Below, piece by piece: positions 1 to 8,245 of a stretch of 64,000 nucleotides of DNA (its first letter is position 1; each line of letters begins with the position of its first letter). The notes under the pieces were generated by a model. That model did no database searches. It was not told the origin of the DNA and saw only the letters and a program-made list of their open reading frames with translations. This DNA is from Betaproteobacteria bacterium Ga0077526 (GTDB lineage: Bacteria > Pseudomonadota > Gammaproteobacteria > Burkholderiales > Ga0077523), in contig LNDV01000034.1 in assembly GCA_001464765.1 (NCBI GenBank), positions 372,001 through 436,000 of the forward strand, written 5' to 3'. The translations under genes and the position numbers were made by a program.

Positions 1-1
1 C

Positions 2-148
2 CTCGGTGCCGTCGCCGCCCTGCTGCTTTCGGGGGAGCGTCAGGAATGGAGCATCCGCAAAAGCGGCATCTGGTGGCTCAGCCACCGCGTGCGCGGAGAG
101 GACCAGCAGGTCGTGCTGCGTGCGGTGACGAACGTCGATCTGCTCTGA
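2..148 (+). CDS. C-terminal fragment of a hypothetical protein
   Basis: An open frame enters from the left edge and ends at TGA 146-148, giving 48 residues. It starts hydrophobic (Leu/Ala-rich) and continues with basic and Trp residues (KSGIWWLSHRVRGED), which looks like real protein rather than random frame. The start lies outside the window, so length and family cannot be judged, and I do not recognise it. Confidence 0.4.
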   Translation, partial: LGAVAALLLSGERQEWSIRKSGIWWLSHRVRGEDQQVVLRAVTNVDLL

Positions 149-372
149 CCTCCCGCCGCGTTTCCGCGCGGACGTCTGCAGTCTTCCCGGGCTTCGACAG
201 CCGCCCTCTGAACACCGACGAATGTGCGGCAGCACACAGACGATCCTCTCCGTCGGGCCCATGCTTGCGAGTCTGACCCCGCTACGCCCTGGCTCCCGAG
301 CGACTGGCAACAGTGCGCGCGGACCGGGAAACGGGACGATGTTTGATGCAGACGACGGAGACAGCACAGCAC

Positions 373-645
373 ATGAATGTTGCCGCATGGATCGCGACGG
401 GAATCGTGATCGGATGGATCGCCAACTACCTGCTCAACCAGGGCTCGCGCGACGGACGGCTGGGCTATCTGGCGTTCGGCGTGCTCGGCGCGTTTGCCGG
501 CGTGCAACTTCTCGCCCCCACGCCAGATCCCGGTGCCACTGTGGACGTTAACGCGTTCAGCATGACGCTGCTGATGTGTTCCGCCGCCGGCGCCGTGGTC
601 CTGCTGTTCGTGGGAAACATGGTCCGACAGCGCTTCTTCCCCTGA
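373..645 (+). CDS. GlsB/YeaQ/YmgE-type small membrane protein
   Basis: A 90-residue, mostly hydrophobic protein. The segment AAWIATGIVIGWIANYLL is followed by a Gly-rich turn (RDGRLGYLAFGVLGAFAG) and a last membrane segment near residues 65-83, the pattern of the transglycosylase-associated GlsB/YeaQ/YmgE family. Those are small inner-membrane proteins often induced by stress; the molecular role is not settled. I chose ATG 373 because the protein then begins just before the first membrane helix and a GGAG lies about 12 bases upstream. ATGs at 313 and 349 would add a polar tail not typical of the family. Function is inferred from family resemblance only. Confidence 0.75.
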   Translation: MNVAAWIATGIVIGWIANYLLNQGSRDGRLGYLAFGVLGAFAGVQLLAPTPDPGATVDVNAFSMTLLMCSAAGAVVLLFVGNMVRQRFFP

Positions 646-682
646 ACCCGCGCGGATCCGTCCGCGATAGCCGAGCCCTACC

Positions 683-1021
683 TTGACCACCGCAGACGAC
701 TTGTCCCTGGCGCAGTTCGAACAGGAACTCTCACGCTTCGCCCACTCACGCAAGAGCGAACCCAAGGACGATGCCCTGGGTCATGTGATCGGCCTGGTGA
801 AGGAAAACCCTTCCCACGCGCGCTCCCGCCTGCTCGCGCGGATTCTCTCGGCCCTTTCCGGCATGCAGGCATCGTTTCGCCCGGCCGAGGTCGGGTCGCT
901 CGACTCCTCCACGATCGGACTCGTGCAGCAGCTGATCGTGCTGCGGCGCACCGGCACCGTGAAGCCGGAGACGTGGACCAGCGCCGCGGACACCACACGG
1001 ATGCTGATCGACGCCGCCTGA
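683..1021 (+). CDS. Hypothetical protein
   Basis: A 112-residue frame with a TTG start. The composition is that of a soluble alpha-helical protein: an acidic N-terminus (LSLAQFEQELSRFAHSRK), a central ARSRLLARILSAL helix and a hydrophobic TIGLVQQLIVLRR segment. No membrane segment, signal peptide or known motif is visible. It sits between the GlsB-like gene on the same strand and a gene on the opposite strand. The ribosome site is weak. I do not recognise a family; the main reason to accept it is the protein-like composition against the arginine/serine-rich antisense frames. Confidence 0.5.
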   Translation: MTTADDLSLAQFEQELSRFAHSRKSEPKDDALGHVIGLVKENPSHARSRLLARILSALSGMQASFRPAEVGSLDSSTIGLVQQLIVLRRTGTVKPETWTSAADTTRMLIDAA

Positions 1022-1035
1022 ATCTGGCCGCAGGT

Positions 1036-1569
1036 TCAGGGTCCCGCGGTGCGCTTGCGTTCCGGACGCGATGATTTCATCGGCTTGGCCGGCGACTTGC
1101 CGGCTCTGGTGGCATCGCGTTTCATCCCGCGTCGTGACGGTGACCCTTCGTCCGCCATTTCCCGAAGCACCTGCGCCGTGGCACGAGCCGCCCTGCGATC
1201 TGATTCGGCCGCCTGCAGACACGCAGGACGCTCGGCATCGCTGCTGTCTCCGCACTTCGCCCGACTGATGCCGTAGCTGGACTCCGCAGAGGCGAGACTC
1301 TCCGCCTGACGATTGGCCGCCCCCGGATGCTGTTCCACCTTTCGCTCGGCCGCCGCCACGCCTGCCTTGCCTGCGGCTTCGGCAAGGCACACGTCCCTCG
1401 ACACACCCCGGAGAAACTCGCACTCGGTCACGTCAGCCCGGTAGGTCGCGTCGGCACGACTGGCGTCCGCCGCCCCGCCCGGTCGCGTCTGTGCCTGCGT
1501 CGCTGCGGGAATGGTGGCGGAAAGCAGGAAAAGGAGGGATGCACGTGAAAGGACCAGAACGGAAATCAT
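1036..1569 (-). CDS. Exported cysteine-containing hypothetical protein
   Basis: A 177-residue protein with an N-terminal signal peptide (MISVLVLSRASLLFLL followed by Ala-rich cleavage region near residue 26). ATG 1569 is preferred to an upstream one because GAGGTG lies just upstream and the signal peptide then starts directly. The mature part has motifs seen in small periplasmic proteins of beta-proteobacteria: CEFLRGVSRDVCLAEAAG near residues 50-67 and a second Cys pair around CGDSSDAERPACLQAA, suggesting two disulfides. The tail is rich in Lys, Arg, Ser and Pro. Likely periplasmic; no activity can be assigned. Confidence 0.7.
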   Translation of the reverse strand: MISVLVLSRASLLFLLSATIPAATQAQTRPGGAADASRADATYRADVTECEFLRGVSRDVCLAEAAGKAGVAAAERKVEQHPGAANRQAESLASAESSYGISRAKCGDSSDAERPACLQAAESDRRAARATAQVLREMADEGSPSRRGMKRDATRAGKSPAKPMKSSRPERKRTAGP

Positions 1570-1799
1570 GGAGACACCTCGAAGCCGCCGGGCGCAGGGG
1601 TACATGCCGATACCGCCCCTGCCCGCGCCGATCGGAACTTGCCTGTAGGATGCCGGGACGTCTTCCGGGCGAGTAGCGCGCAGCCGCGGCGCCCGGAACG
1701 CTTCCGGCCCCGGCCTGCCCGCTGCCCCGCGTCACCCGCCCGTCGTGGCCCGCATCGCATCCCATGCGGAGCCCGCGCACCGGCACCATCGGAATCCGC

Positions 1800-2534
1800 A
1801 TGAGTGCCCTGATTTCTCCGCAGACCCGGAACCGCCTCCTCGCCGCGCTCGAGCCGGAGGACCTCGCGCGGATCGGGCTGCACGCCGAGCCCGTCGACAT
1901 GCCGCTGGGGGAAGTGGTCTGCGAATCCGGCCATCCCCTCGCACACGTCTACTTCCCCACGACCTGCATCGTGTCGCTTTCCCTTGTGCTGGAGGACGGT
2001 GCCGCGGCCGGTATCGCGGTCGTCGGCTTCGAAGGGCTCGTCGGCGTGGCGCTGTTCATGGGCGGCGAAACCATGCCGAGCCGAGCCGTGGTGCAAAGCG
2101 CCGGACAGGCGTACCGGATTGCCGGGAACGAGCTGAAGATGGAGTTCCGGCGGCCATCGTCTCTGCAACCGCTGCTGCTTCGCTACACGCAGGCGCTTCT
2201 CACCCAGACGGCGCAGACCGCGGTGTGCAATCGTCATCACCGCGTGGACCAGCAGTTGTGCCGATGGCTGCTGCTGAGTCTCGACCGCCTGGCGTCGAAC
2301 GAACTCGTCACGACGCAGGAGCTGATCGCGCAGGCGCTGGGGGTGCGGCGGGAAGGGGTGACCGAGGCGGCGCGAAATCTTCAGGACGCGGGCTTGATCC
2401 GCCATCGCCGCGGACACATCGAAGTCCTCGATCGCGCCGGACTCGAAGCGCGGTGCTGCGAGTGCTATGCCGTGGTCCGTCGCGAATTCGCGCGACTCCT
2501 GCCGGAGCCGGTACGGGCGGTGGATCACGACTGA
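1800..2534 (+). CDS. Crp/Fnr family transcriptional regulator
   Basis: A 244-residue two-domain regulator. The N-terminal half is a cyclic-nucleotide-binding-like barrel (VYFPTTCIVSLSLVLEDG, then GFEGLVGVALFMGG), and the C-terminal quarter is a Crp-type winged helix with the recognition region TTQELIAQALGVRREGVTEA near residues 176-195. The canonical cAMP-phosphate contact (RxS) is not obvious and there is no N-terminal Cys cluster, so it is neither classic Crp nor Fnr; this subgroup is common in Proteobacteria with unknown effectors. Start ATG 1800 matches the family N-terminus; an in-frame ATG at 1764 would add 12 residues. The target is unknown, and neighbouring small stress and envelope genes are possible targets by proximity only. 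Confidence 0.85.
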   Translation: MSALISPQTRNRLLAALEPEDLARIGLHAEPVDMPLGEVVCESGHPLAHVYFPTTCIVSLSLVLEDGAAAGIAVVGFEGLVGVALFMGGETMPSRAVVQSAGQAYRIAGNELKMEFRRPSSLQPLLLRYTQALLTQTAQTAVCNRHHRVDQQLCRWLLLSLDRLASNELVTTQELIAQALGVRREGVTEAARNLQDAGLIRHRRGHIEVLDRAGLEARCCECYAVVRREFARLLPEPVRAVDHD

Positions 2535-2587
2535 GCCACCTGTGCGTGCCGACCGACGAGTGCGGAGCCCCCCGGGAACAGCCGTGT

Positions 2588-2776
2588 TCAGGCTTCACCC
2601 TTGGCGTCGGCCACACCGGCAGCCAGCGCCACTGCCGCGAGATCGGACCGCGACTTCGTCAGCGTCTTCACATGGTCTCTCGCCGCCCTCCAGCCATCGA
2701 AGGAGGCGATCGTCTTGTCGCTCCGGGCATCCGTCACCTGCCAGCGTCCCCTGGCCACCCGGCTCACCTTGAACAT
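2588..2776 (-). CDS. Small hypothetical protein
   Basis: A 62-residue protein read from ATG 2776, which is preceded by AAGGAAG at good spacing. It begins MFKVSRVARGRWQVTD and contains SFDGWRAARDHVKTL, resembling short DUF-type cytoplasmic proteins that start with a beta-strand pair. It is transcribed toward the end of the Crp-like gene and away from the BON lipoprotein gene upstream on the same strand. A longer frame reaching 2839 lacks a better ribosome site. Not recognised; real-gene status rests on the ribosome site and composition. Confidence 0.5.
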   Translation of the reverse strand: MFKVSRVARGRWQVTDARSDKTIASFDGWRAARDHVKTLTKSRSDLAAVALAAGVADAKGEA

Positions 2777-2879
2777 GGCTTCTTCCTTGGTCTCTTCGAT
2801 CATCCGTGCGCGCTCCTGCGTGAGTTCATGGCTTCGCATCGGACGGGAGCGACTGCGGACAGCTTCCCCATCGTTGGCG

Positions 2880-3191
2880 TCATAGGGGATTCCTTAAGCG
2901 CAGTTCGTTGGTGACCGAGGTCACGCCGGCGACCCGCTGCGCAACTTCCGAGGCCTTGCCGACTGCGAGCTGGGTCGGAACGAAACCGCTCAGGCGCACG
3001 ACACCCTTGCGAGTGGTGACCTCGAACACGGCAGACTTCAGCGACGGTTCGGCGAACATTTCGGACTTCACGCGGCTGTTGATCAGGAGGTCGTCCACGT
3101 GCTGACGCGTGGTCACGGCATCGGGTGGCGTTGCGCATGCGCCCATCAGCACGGCGGCGGCAAGCAGCGGATTCAACAGGGTCAGTCGCAT
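2880..3191 (-). CDS. BON-domain lipoprotein
   Basis: A 103-residue protein. The N-terminus (MRLTLLNPLLAAAVLMGAC) is a lipoprotein signal with lipobox MGAC, so Cys19 should be lipidated. The rest is a single BON domain: DDLLINSRVKSEMF, then the strand FEVTTRKGVVRLSGFV and the helix AQRVAGVTSVTNEL, matching OsmY/DolP-type repeats (DolP has two BON domains, this has one). BON proteins bind membranes or stabilise envelopes under osmotic and other stress. The protein is predicted to sit in the outer membrane facing the periplasm. The small gene at 2588-2776 follows about 100 bases downstream on the same strand and may be cotranscribed. Confidence 0.85.
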   Translation of the reverse strand: MRLTLLNPLLAAAVLMGACATPPDAVTTRQHVDDLLINSRVKSEMFAEPSLKSAVFEVTTRKGVVRLSGFVPTQLAVGKASEVAQRVAGVTSVTNELRLRNPL

Positions 3192-3307
3192 GGTCGTCTG
3201 CCGGGCTCCGGATTTCAGGAAAAGTCCGGGAGGATGGCATGCAGGCAACGCACCGTCTGTTCGCCAGCACACATTCGCAGTCTTTCCGGCAACGGCGGGG
3301 ACGTCGG

Positions 3308-4012
3308 TCAGCGCATCCTGGCGTCGTACCGGAGCAGCCGACCCTTGTAGGCTTCGGCATCGGCACTCCCGGCTCGATCGATTCGCTCCTCGTGCAGCTG
3401 GAAACCCGAATCGGCCATGACGCGATTGAACGCCGGGCGGTTGCCCCGGTCCGGGTCCACGATCCAGACCTCGCCGCCAGGCCGGGCATGGCGTCCGAGA
3501 AAGGCCGCGAGATGCAGCGTGCCGTCCCGGTCGTAGAGGACATCGCTTCCGACGATGAGGTCGTAGCGCTCGCAGACCGGCTCGGGAACCGGCGGGCCGT
3601 CGCGCTGCGGCCACGCGGCCGCACCAGCCCAGTGGCCGCGCAGGTACTTCATCGCGGCGAGCCCGTTCAAGCGGAGATTTTCCTCGAGAAAGACACCGGC
3701 GAGGGGATGACAGTCGCTCGCCGTGATATCCGCGCCGCGGCGGTGTCCCACGAGACTGGCAAGTGCGAGGCCGCAGCCGATTTCCAGGATGCGTTCGGAA
3801 GGACGAACGGGGCGCAGCGCGAGACGCGCGGCCAGTTGCAGCGCGGATGGCCAGAGAAGGCCGAAAAGCGACCAGCTGGCGGAGGAGATTCCCTGACCCA
3901 GCGCGTCGCCGAAGGGATCGGCGAACTGATTGCGGTCGGAAAGCGAACGGATGAAGAGATCGGGCACGCCGGCGACGGCCACCTGCTGATTTCGGGTCTG
4001 ATAGCCGGGCAT
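3308..4012 (-). CDS. Class I SAM-dependent methyltransferase
   Basis: A 234-residue protein with a Rossmann methyltransferase core. Motif I is ILEIGCGLALASLVGHRRG near residues 74-92, the acidic strand end is ITASDCHPLA, and the post-motif is YDLIVGSDVLYDRD near residues 148-161. The SDVLYD signature and the short N-terminal segment resemble the lysine/nicotinamide N-methyltransferase-like group (METTL21/PF10294), so a protein lysine may be the substrate; this is inference. It is transcribed in the same direction as the BON lipoprotein gene, about 115 bases upstream of it. Soluble, with no signal peptide. Confidence 0.8.
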   Translation of the reverse strand: MPGYQTRNQQVAVAGVPDLFIRSLSDRNQFADPFGDALGQGISSASWSLFGLLWPSALQLAARLALRPVRPSERILEIGCGLALASLVGHRRGADITASDCHPLAGVFLEENLRLNGLAAMKYLRGHWAGAAAWPQRDGPPVPEPVCERYDLIVGSDVLYDRDGTLHLAAFLGRHARPGGEVWIVDPDRGNRPAFNRVMADSGFQLHEERIDRAGSADAEAYKGRLLRYDARMR

Positions 4013-4158
4013 GTCTCGGTGCGTCCACAGCGGGAACGCAGACGCCGCGGCGCGAGCATGCGCCGTCAGCCCCGTTCGGGCAGGGGGCGGACCCTAACAG
4101 AGTCACCCCGCGCCAGCCAGACAAACTTCACCGCGGTGTCAGCGGCGAAACAGATCGC

Positions 4159-4929
4159 CTATCGGGCTTCTCCCTGGGAGGGTTCCGCCGGTTTGCGCAG
4201 ACGGATGGCTTCCGCCCGCTTGCGCATGCGAATGTTCAGCATCTCCACGCCCATGGAGAAGGCCATCGCGAAGTAGATGTAGCCCTTGGGGATATGGAAG
4301 CCCAGACCGTCGGCAACGAGCGCCACCCCGACGACGATGAGGAATGACAGCGCCAGCATCTTGATGGTCGGATGCCGGTCGACGAACTCCCCGATGGGCC
4401 GCGCCGCGAACATCATCACACCCACCGTGATGACGATGGCCAGGACCATCACGCCGATGTGGTCGACCATCCCAACGGCCGTGATGACGGAGTCGAGCGA
4501 GAAAATGATGTCGATGACGGCGATCTGCGCGAGCACGCTTGCGAAGGTGGCTTGTGCCGGCGCGGGACCATGCGCGTGTTCCGTGCCTTCGAGGGAGTTG
4601 TGGATCTCGTGGACGCTCTTCCAGAGCAGGAACAGGCCGCCGCCGATGAGGATGAGGTCCCGACCGGAGATCTCCTGTCCCATGACTTCGAGGAGCGGTG
4701 CCGTGAGCCGCATGATCCACGCGAGCGTGAGCAGCAGCACCAGGCGCGACACCATGGCCGCGCCCAGTCCGATCGTGCGCGCCGTGTTGCGCTGATGTTC
4801 CGGCAGGCGGCCCACCAGGATCGAGATGAAGATGATGTTGTCGATGCCCAGGACGATCTCGATGGCCACGAGGGTCGCGAGGGCGACCCAGGCCTGGGGG
4901 TCGTGGATCCAGTTGAACAATTCCATCAT
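4159..4929 (-). CDS. ygdQ: TerC family inner-membrane protein (YgdQ-like)
   Basis: A 256-residue polytopic protein close to E. coli YgdQ in sequence pattern. The TerC hallmarks are present: EIVLGIDNIIFISILVGRLP near residues 20-39 and DIIFSLDSVITAVGMVDH near 138-155, two acidic motifs inside membrane helices thought to bind metal ions. The C-terminal KGYIYFAMAFSMGVEMLN is also shared. TerC proteins are linked to manganese export or metalation of exported proteins. ATG 4929 is chosen over GTG 4935 because AGGAAG ends six bases upstream of it. It may act in metal homeostasis, but nothing nearby confirms that. Confidence 0.88.
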   Translation of the reverse strand: MMELFNWIHDPQAWVALATLVAIEIVLGIDNIIFISILVGRLPEHQRNTARTIGLGAAMVSRLVLLLTLAWIMRLTAPLLEVMGQEISGRDLILIGGGLFLLWKSVHEIHNSLEGTEHAHGPAPAQATFASVLAQIAVIDIIFSLDSVITAVGMVDHIGVMVLAIVITVGVMMFAARPIGEFVDRHPTIKMLALSFLIVVGVALVADGLGFHIPKGYIYFAMAFSMGVEMLNIRMRKRAEAIRLRKPAEPSQGEAR

Positions 4930-5046
4930 GAACACTTCCTTGTTCGGGGGTGGGTCTGGTCGGGCCGCTGTCCGGAGCGTAGCGGTTCAGCACGAGTTCG
5001 ACGATCACCGCGTGCCTCGGGCGGTGCCCGGCAATCGCGCAGGACA

Positions 5047-6612
5047 TCAGTCCTGGGCCGGATCGACCTCGATGGTCATCGCATCGAGTTCGGGAATGCG
5101 CAGTTCGAAACCGAGATTGCGCCATTCACGGACTTCGCTCTTCAGCGCAGCCGCCGTCAGCGGATAGCGCTTGAGCCAGGACGAGGGAAGCTTAAGTTCG
5201 AATCGCCTGTCCTTGGCCGTCGCGTCGAGCACGGGCACCTCCACTGGCGTGCGGGTACGGTGGAACAGGCAGGAGAGCCGAAGCGCCACGATCAGCGTCC
5301 AGTCGAGGCTTTCCGTGACGAGCGGCTTGGCCTTCTCGAGCGTGCCGCGGTGGCACAGGACCAGGAGCGCGACGTGCGCCTGCTCCATGCGGGAAAAGCC
5401 GGGCATGTCGGCGTTGCCGAGAATGTAGGCCGAATGCTTGTGATAGCCGGTGTGGGCGACCATCAGCCCGATCTCGTGCAGATTCGCAGCCCAGGTGAGC
5501 ACCTGACGGGCGCTGTCGTCGTCGCCGCGCTTGCCCGCCAGCGCGGTGAACAGATCGATCGCGAGCGATTCGACCCGGCGCGCCTGATGCAGATCCACGT
5601 GGTAGCGCTTCGCGAACTGCCGGACGGTCGCATCGCGCATGTCGCGATGGTGGAAGCGTCCGAGCATGTCGTACAGGATGCCCTGGCGCATGGCGCCGTT
5701 CGCGAGACTCATGCGCTCGACACCCAGTTCCGCGAAGATGCCCGCCATGATCGCGAAGCCGCCGGGCAACACGGTGGCGCGGTCGGCCTTCAGGCCGAGG
5801 GAGGCCACACGATCGACCTCACCGACCCGCAGCAGTTGTGTCCGGAGGCGGTCGAGTCCCTCGTCCGTGATGCTGCCATCCCCCCACCCGTGGGCGATGA
5901 GCAGGTCCGCGATCGCGCGCGCCGTGCCGGACGAACCGACCGCCTGGGACCAGTGGCCCGTGGAGAACTCGCTCTCGATGGTCTGGATCTCGATGCGCGC
6001 GGCGAGTTCGGCCTGACGCAGCGCATTCTTGGTGATCCGCCCGTCGGGAAAGAAGCGCAGTGTGTAGCTCACGCACCCCATGTAGAGGCTTTCGAGCTTC
6101 TGGGGACGGTAACCGGAGCCGATGATGAACTCGGTGGAGCCGCCGCCGATGTCGACCACCATGCGGCGCTCGGCGGTGGGCGGCAGGCTGTGGGACACCC
6201 CCAGGTAGATGAGCCGCGCCTCTTCCTTGCCGGCCACCACTTCGATCGGGAAGCCCAGCGCGTGCTCGGCCCGCAGCAGGAACTCGCGGGCGTTCTTGGC
6301 GACTCGCAGGGTGTTGGTGCCCACGGCGCGGACAGCGGCCGGGGAAAAACCGCGCAGGCGCTCACCGAAGCGCTTCAGCGCATTCAGGCCGCGCTGCTGC
6401 GCTGCCTCGTCGAGAAACTTGTCGGGCGTGAGCCCTGCGGCGAGGCGCACGGCCTCACGCAGGGAATCGAGCGGATAGATCTGGTCTTCCACCACGCGCC
6501 CGACCTGCAGCCGGAAGCTGTTGGACCCAAGATCGACCGCGGCGAGCACTTCGTGCTCCTGCCGGTACTCCTGCGGTGCCCTGGCCTTCGAAGCGGCCGC
6601 CCCTGCCCCCAT
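5047..6612 (-). CDS. ppx: Exopolyphosphatase / guanosine pentaphosphate phosphatase
   Basis: A 521-residue Ppx/GppA protein. The N-terminal actin-like ATPase fold shows the first phosphate loop LAAVDLGSNSFRLQVGRV near residues 23-40 and the second VVDIGGGSTEFIIGSGY near 165. The C-terminal half carries the HD-like helical domain (WAANLHEIGLMVAHTGYHKH). The full length fits Ppx rather than the short form. It hydrolyses terminal phosphates of inorganic polyphosphate and possibly pppGpp. It lies 25 bases downstream of phoU on the same strand, so the two are probably one operon linking phosphate sensing to polyphosphate turnover. Cytoplasmic or membrane-peripheral. Confidence 0.93.
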   Translation of the reverse strand: MGAGAAASKARAPQEYRQEHEVLAAVDLGSNSFRLQVGRVVEDQIYPLDSLREAVRLAAGLTPDKFLDEAAQQRGLNALKRFGERLRGFSPAAVRAVGTNTLRVAKNAREFLLRAEHALGFPIEVVAGKEEARLIYLGVSHSLPPTAERRMVVDIGGGSTEFIIGSGYRPQKLESLYMGCVSYTLRFFPDGRITKNALRQAELAARIEIQTIESEFSTGHWSQAVGSSGTARAIADLLIAHGWGDGSITDEGLDRLRTQLLRVGEVDRVASLGLKADRATVLPGGFAIMAGIFAELGVERMSLANGAMRQGILYDMLGRFHHRDMRDATVRQFAKRYHVDLHQARRVESLAIDLFTALAGKRGDDDSARQVLTWAANLHEIGLMVAHTGYHKHSAYILGNADMPGFSRMEQAHVALLVLCHRGTLEKAKPLVTESLDWTLIVALRLSCLFHRTRTPVEVPVLDATAKDRRFELKLPSSWLKRYPLTAAALKSEVREWRNLGFELRIPELDAMTIEVDPAQD

Positions 6613-6637
6613 GCGTGATCCCCGGAACGATCCCCGA

Positions 6638-7345
6638 TCAGGTCATGATCTCGCGTTCGATCTCCTCGACGCTCACATGGCGGACATCCTTGCCCTTGAC
6701 CATGTAGATCACGTATTCGGAGATGTTCTTCGCGTGGTCGCCGATGCGTTCGATCGCCTTGGCGATGAACAGGATCTCGATGGAGGCCGAGATGGTGCGG
6801 GGATCCTCCATCATGAAGGTGATGAGCTGCCGGATGATCGCCCGGAACTCATCGTCCACGAGCTGATCCTGGCGGACCACCTCGCCGGAGGCGGAGAGGT
6901 CCAGCCGGGCGAAGGAATCGAGCGCCTTGCGCAGCATCTCGGTGGCGATGCCGCCCATGCGCCGGATCTCGTTGAAGCGCGGCTGCATCAGGCGGTCGCT
7001 CGAATTGATGAGCTTGGCCATGCGGGCGATCTTGGCCGCCTCGTCGCCGATGCGCTCGAGGTCGGTGATGGTCTTCACGACCGTCATGATCATCCGCAGG
7101 TCGCCGGCGGCGGGCTGGCGGCGCGCGATGATCGTGCTGCAGTCTTCGTCGAGCGCGACCTCGAGACCGTTCACACGGTGGTCATTGCTTTCGACCGAGG
7201 TGCAAAGTTCGTGGTCGCCGGACACGAGCGCTTCCAGGGCGAGGCGGATCTGCTCCTCCACGAGCCCACCCATCTGCAGCACCCGGGCGCGCAGCGCCTC
7301 GAGTTCCGCATCGAACTGCTTGGAGGTGTGTTCAGCGTTGGTCAT
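6638..7345 (-). CDS. phoU: Phosphate signalling regulator PhoU
   Basis: A 235-residue all-helical protein made of two PhoU repeats. Each carries the acidic metal-binding helix: MIMTVVKTITDLERIGDEAA near residues 86-105 and EILFIAKAIERIGDHAKNIS near 188-207. The E/D-RIGD signature in each repeat is diagnostic. PhoU links the PstSCAB transporter to the PhoR kinase and represses the Pho regulon when phosphate is plentiful. No pst or phoBR genes are in the window; only ppx follows. I saw no convincing Pho box upstream, so expression is probably constitutive or driven from elsewhere. Confidence 0.95.
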   Translation of the reverse strand: MTNAEHTSKQFDAELEALRARVLQMGGLVEEQIRLALEALVSGDHELCTSVESNDHRVNGLEVALDEDCSTIIARRQPAAGDLRMIMTVVKTITDLERIGDEAAKIARMAKLINSSDRLMQPRFNEIRRMGGIATEMLRKALDSFARLDLSASGEVVRQDQLVDDEFRAIIRQLITFMMEDPRTISASIEILFIAKAIERIGDHAKNISEYVIYMVKGKDVRHVSVEEIEREIMT

Positions 7346-7440
7346 GGCTGGGGCGCCTCATGGAAAGTGTGGCCTGTCCGCCCTCTTCGGCGCAGGTTAA
7401 ACGGACTTGATGACGATTTCATGGTGGACACTGGCAAGGA

Positions 7441-8106
7441 TCAGGCCGGATGGCACCGGGTCTCCACGCCGCCCGCCGTACCCAGAAGCAGGACATCGGC
7501 CGGACGCTTGGCGAACAACCCCACGGTCACGACCCCGGCAATCTGGTTGATCTCGGACTCCAGCCCCGACGGATCGACGATCTTCAGCCCCCGGACATCC
7601 AGGATGATGTTGCCGTTGTCGGTGCGAAACCCGGCGCGCAGGACGGGCTGCCCTCCCAGCTTGACGAGCTGGCGGGCCACATGGGCCTGGGCCATGGGAA
7701 TGACCTCGACCGGCAGCGGGAAACGCCCGAGAACGTCCACCAGCTTGGAATCATCGGCGATGCAGATGAACTTTCCGGCCACCGCACCCACGATCTTCTC
7801 CCGGGTAAGTGCCCCGCCACCGCCCTTGATCATGGCCAGATTCGCCGTGATCTCGTCCGCTCCGTCCACATAGACCGGCATCTCGGACACGTCGTTCAGC
7901 TCAAGAACGGGAATGCCCAGGGCCTTCAGCCGGGTGGCGGTCGCCTCGGAACTCGCGACCGCGCCCTCGATCCGCCCCCGGATCTCGCCCAGGGCATCGA
8001 TGAAGTAATTCGCGGTCGAGCCGGTACCCACCCCGACGACGGAGCCTGCCGGGACATGGGCGATCGCCGCTCGCGCGGCGGCCGCTTTCATTGCGTTCTG
8101 ATCCAT
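7441..8106 (-). CDS. rpiA: Ribose-5-phosphate isomerase A
   Basis: A 221-residue protein of the usual RpiA length, interconverting ribose 5-phosphate and ribulose 5-phosphate in the non-oxidative pentose phosphate pathway. The phosphate loop VGVGTGSTANYFIDAL lies near residues 22-37, YVDGADEI near 80 carries the active-site acids, and MIKGGGGALTREKI near 93 carries catalytic lysine and glutamate. ATG 8106 gives the standard N-terminus MDQNAMKAAAARAAIAHVPA; the open frame extends further upstream without family similarity. It is divergent from ilvA with a 139-base shared promoter region. Confidence 0.94.
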   Translation of the reverse strand: MDQNAMKAAAARAAIAHVPAGSVVGVGTGSTANYFIDALGEIRGRIEGAVASSEATATRLKALGIPVLELNDVSEMPVYVDGADEITANLAMIKGGGGALTREKIVGAVAGKFICIADDSKLVDVLGRFPLPVEVIPMAQAHVARQLVKLGGQPVLRAGFRTDNGNIILDVRGLKIVDPSGLESEINQIAGVVTVGLFAKRPADVLLLGTAGGVETRCHPA

Positions 8107-8245
8107 TGCTTCAGGCGGGGAAGCCGATCCCCTTGCGGTTCGTACGCTCGCAGCATAGCGGCAAGTGAGTACATGCTCAAATAACACGGCTTTCCGGGGC
8201 GGGCCGGCACTGCTACGCTTGCAGGTCGCAGTGACTCCGACTTCC

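Noticed and set aside
148..372. Possible small RNA or gene in the gap after the partial protein.
   Set aside because: No frame, hairpin with T tract or promoter pair is convincing.
4372..6618. Very long forward frame of about 750 residues opposite ppx and the TerC-like gene.
   Set aside because: Composition (His, Arg, Asp, Glu, Gly) is that of antisense GC-rich coding DNA; ppx and the TerC-like protein on the other strand have clear motifs.
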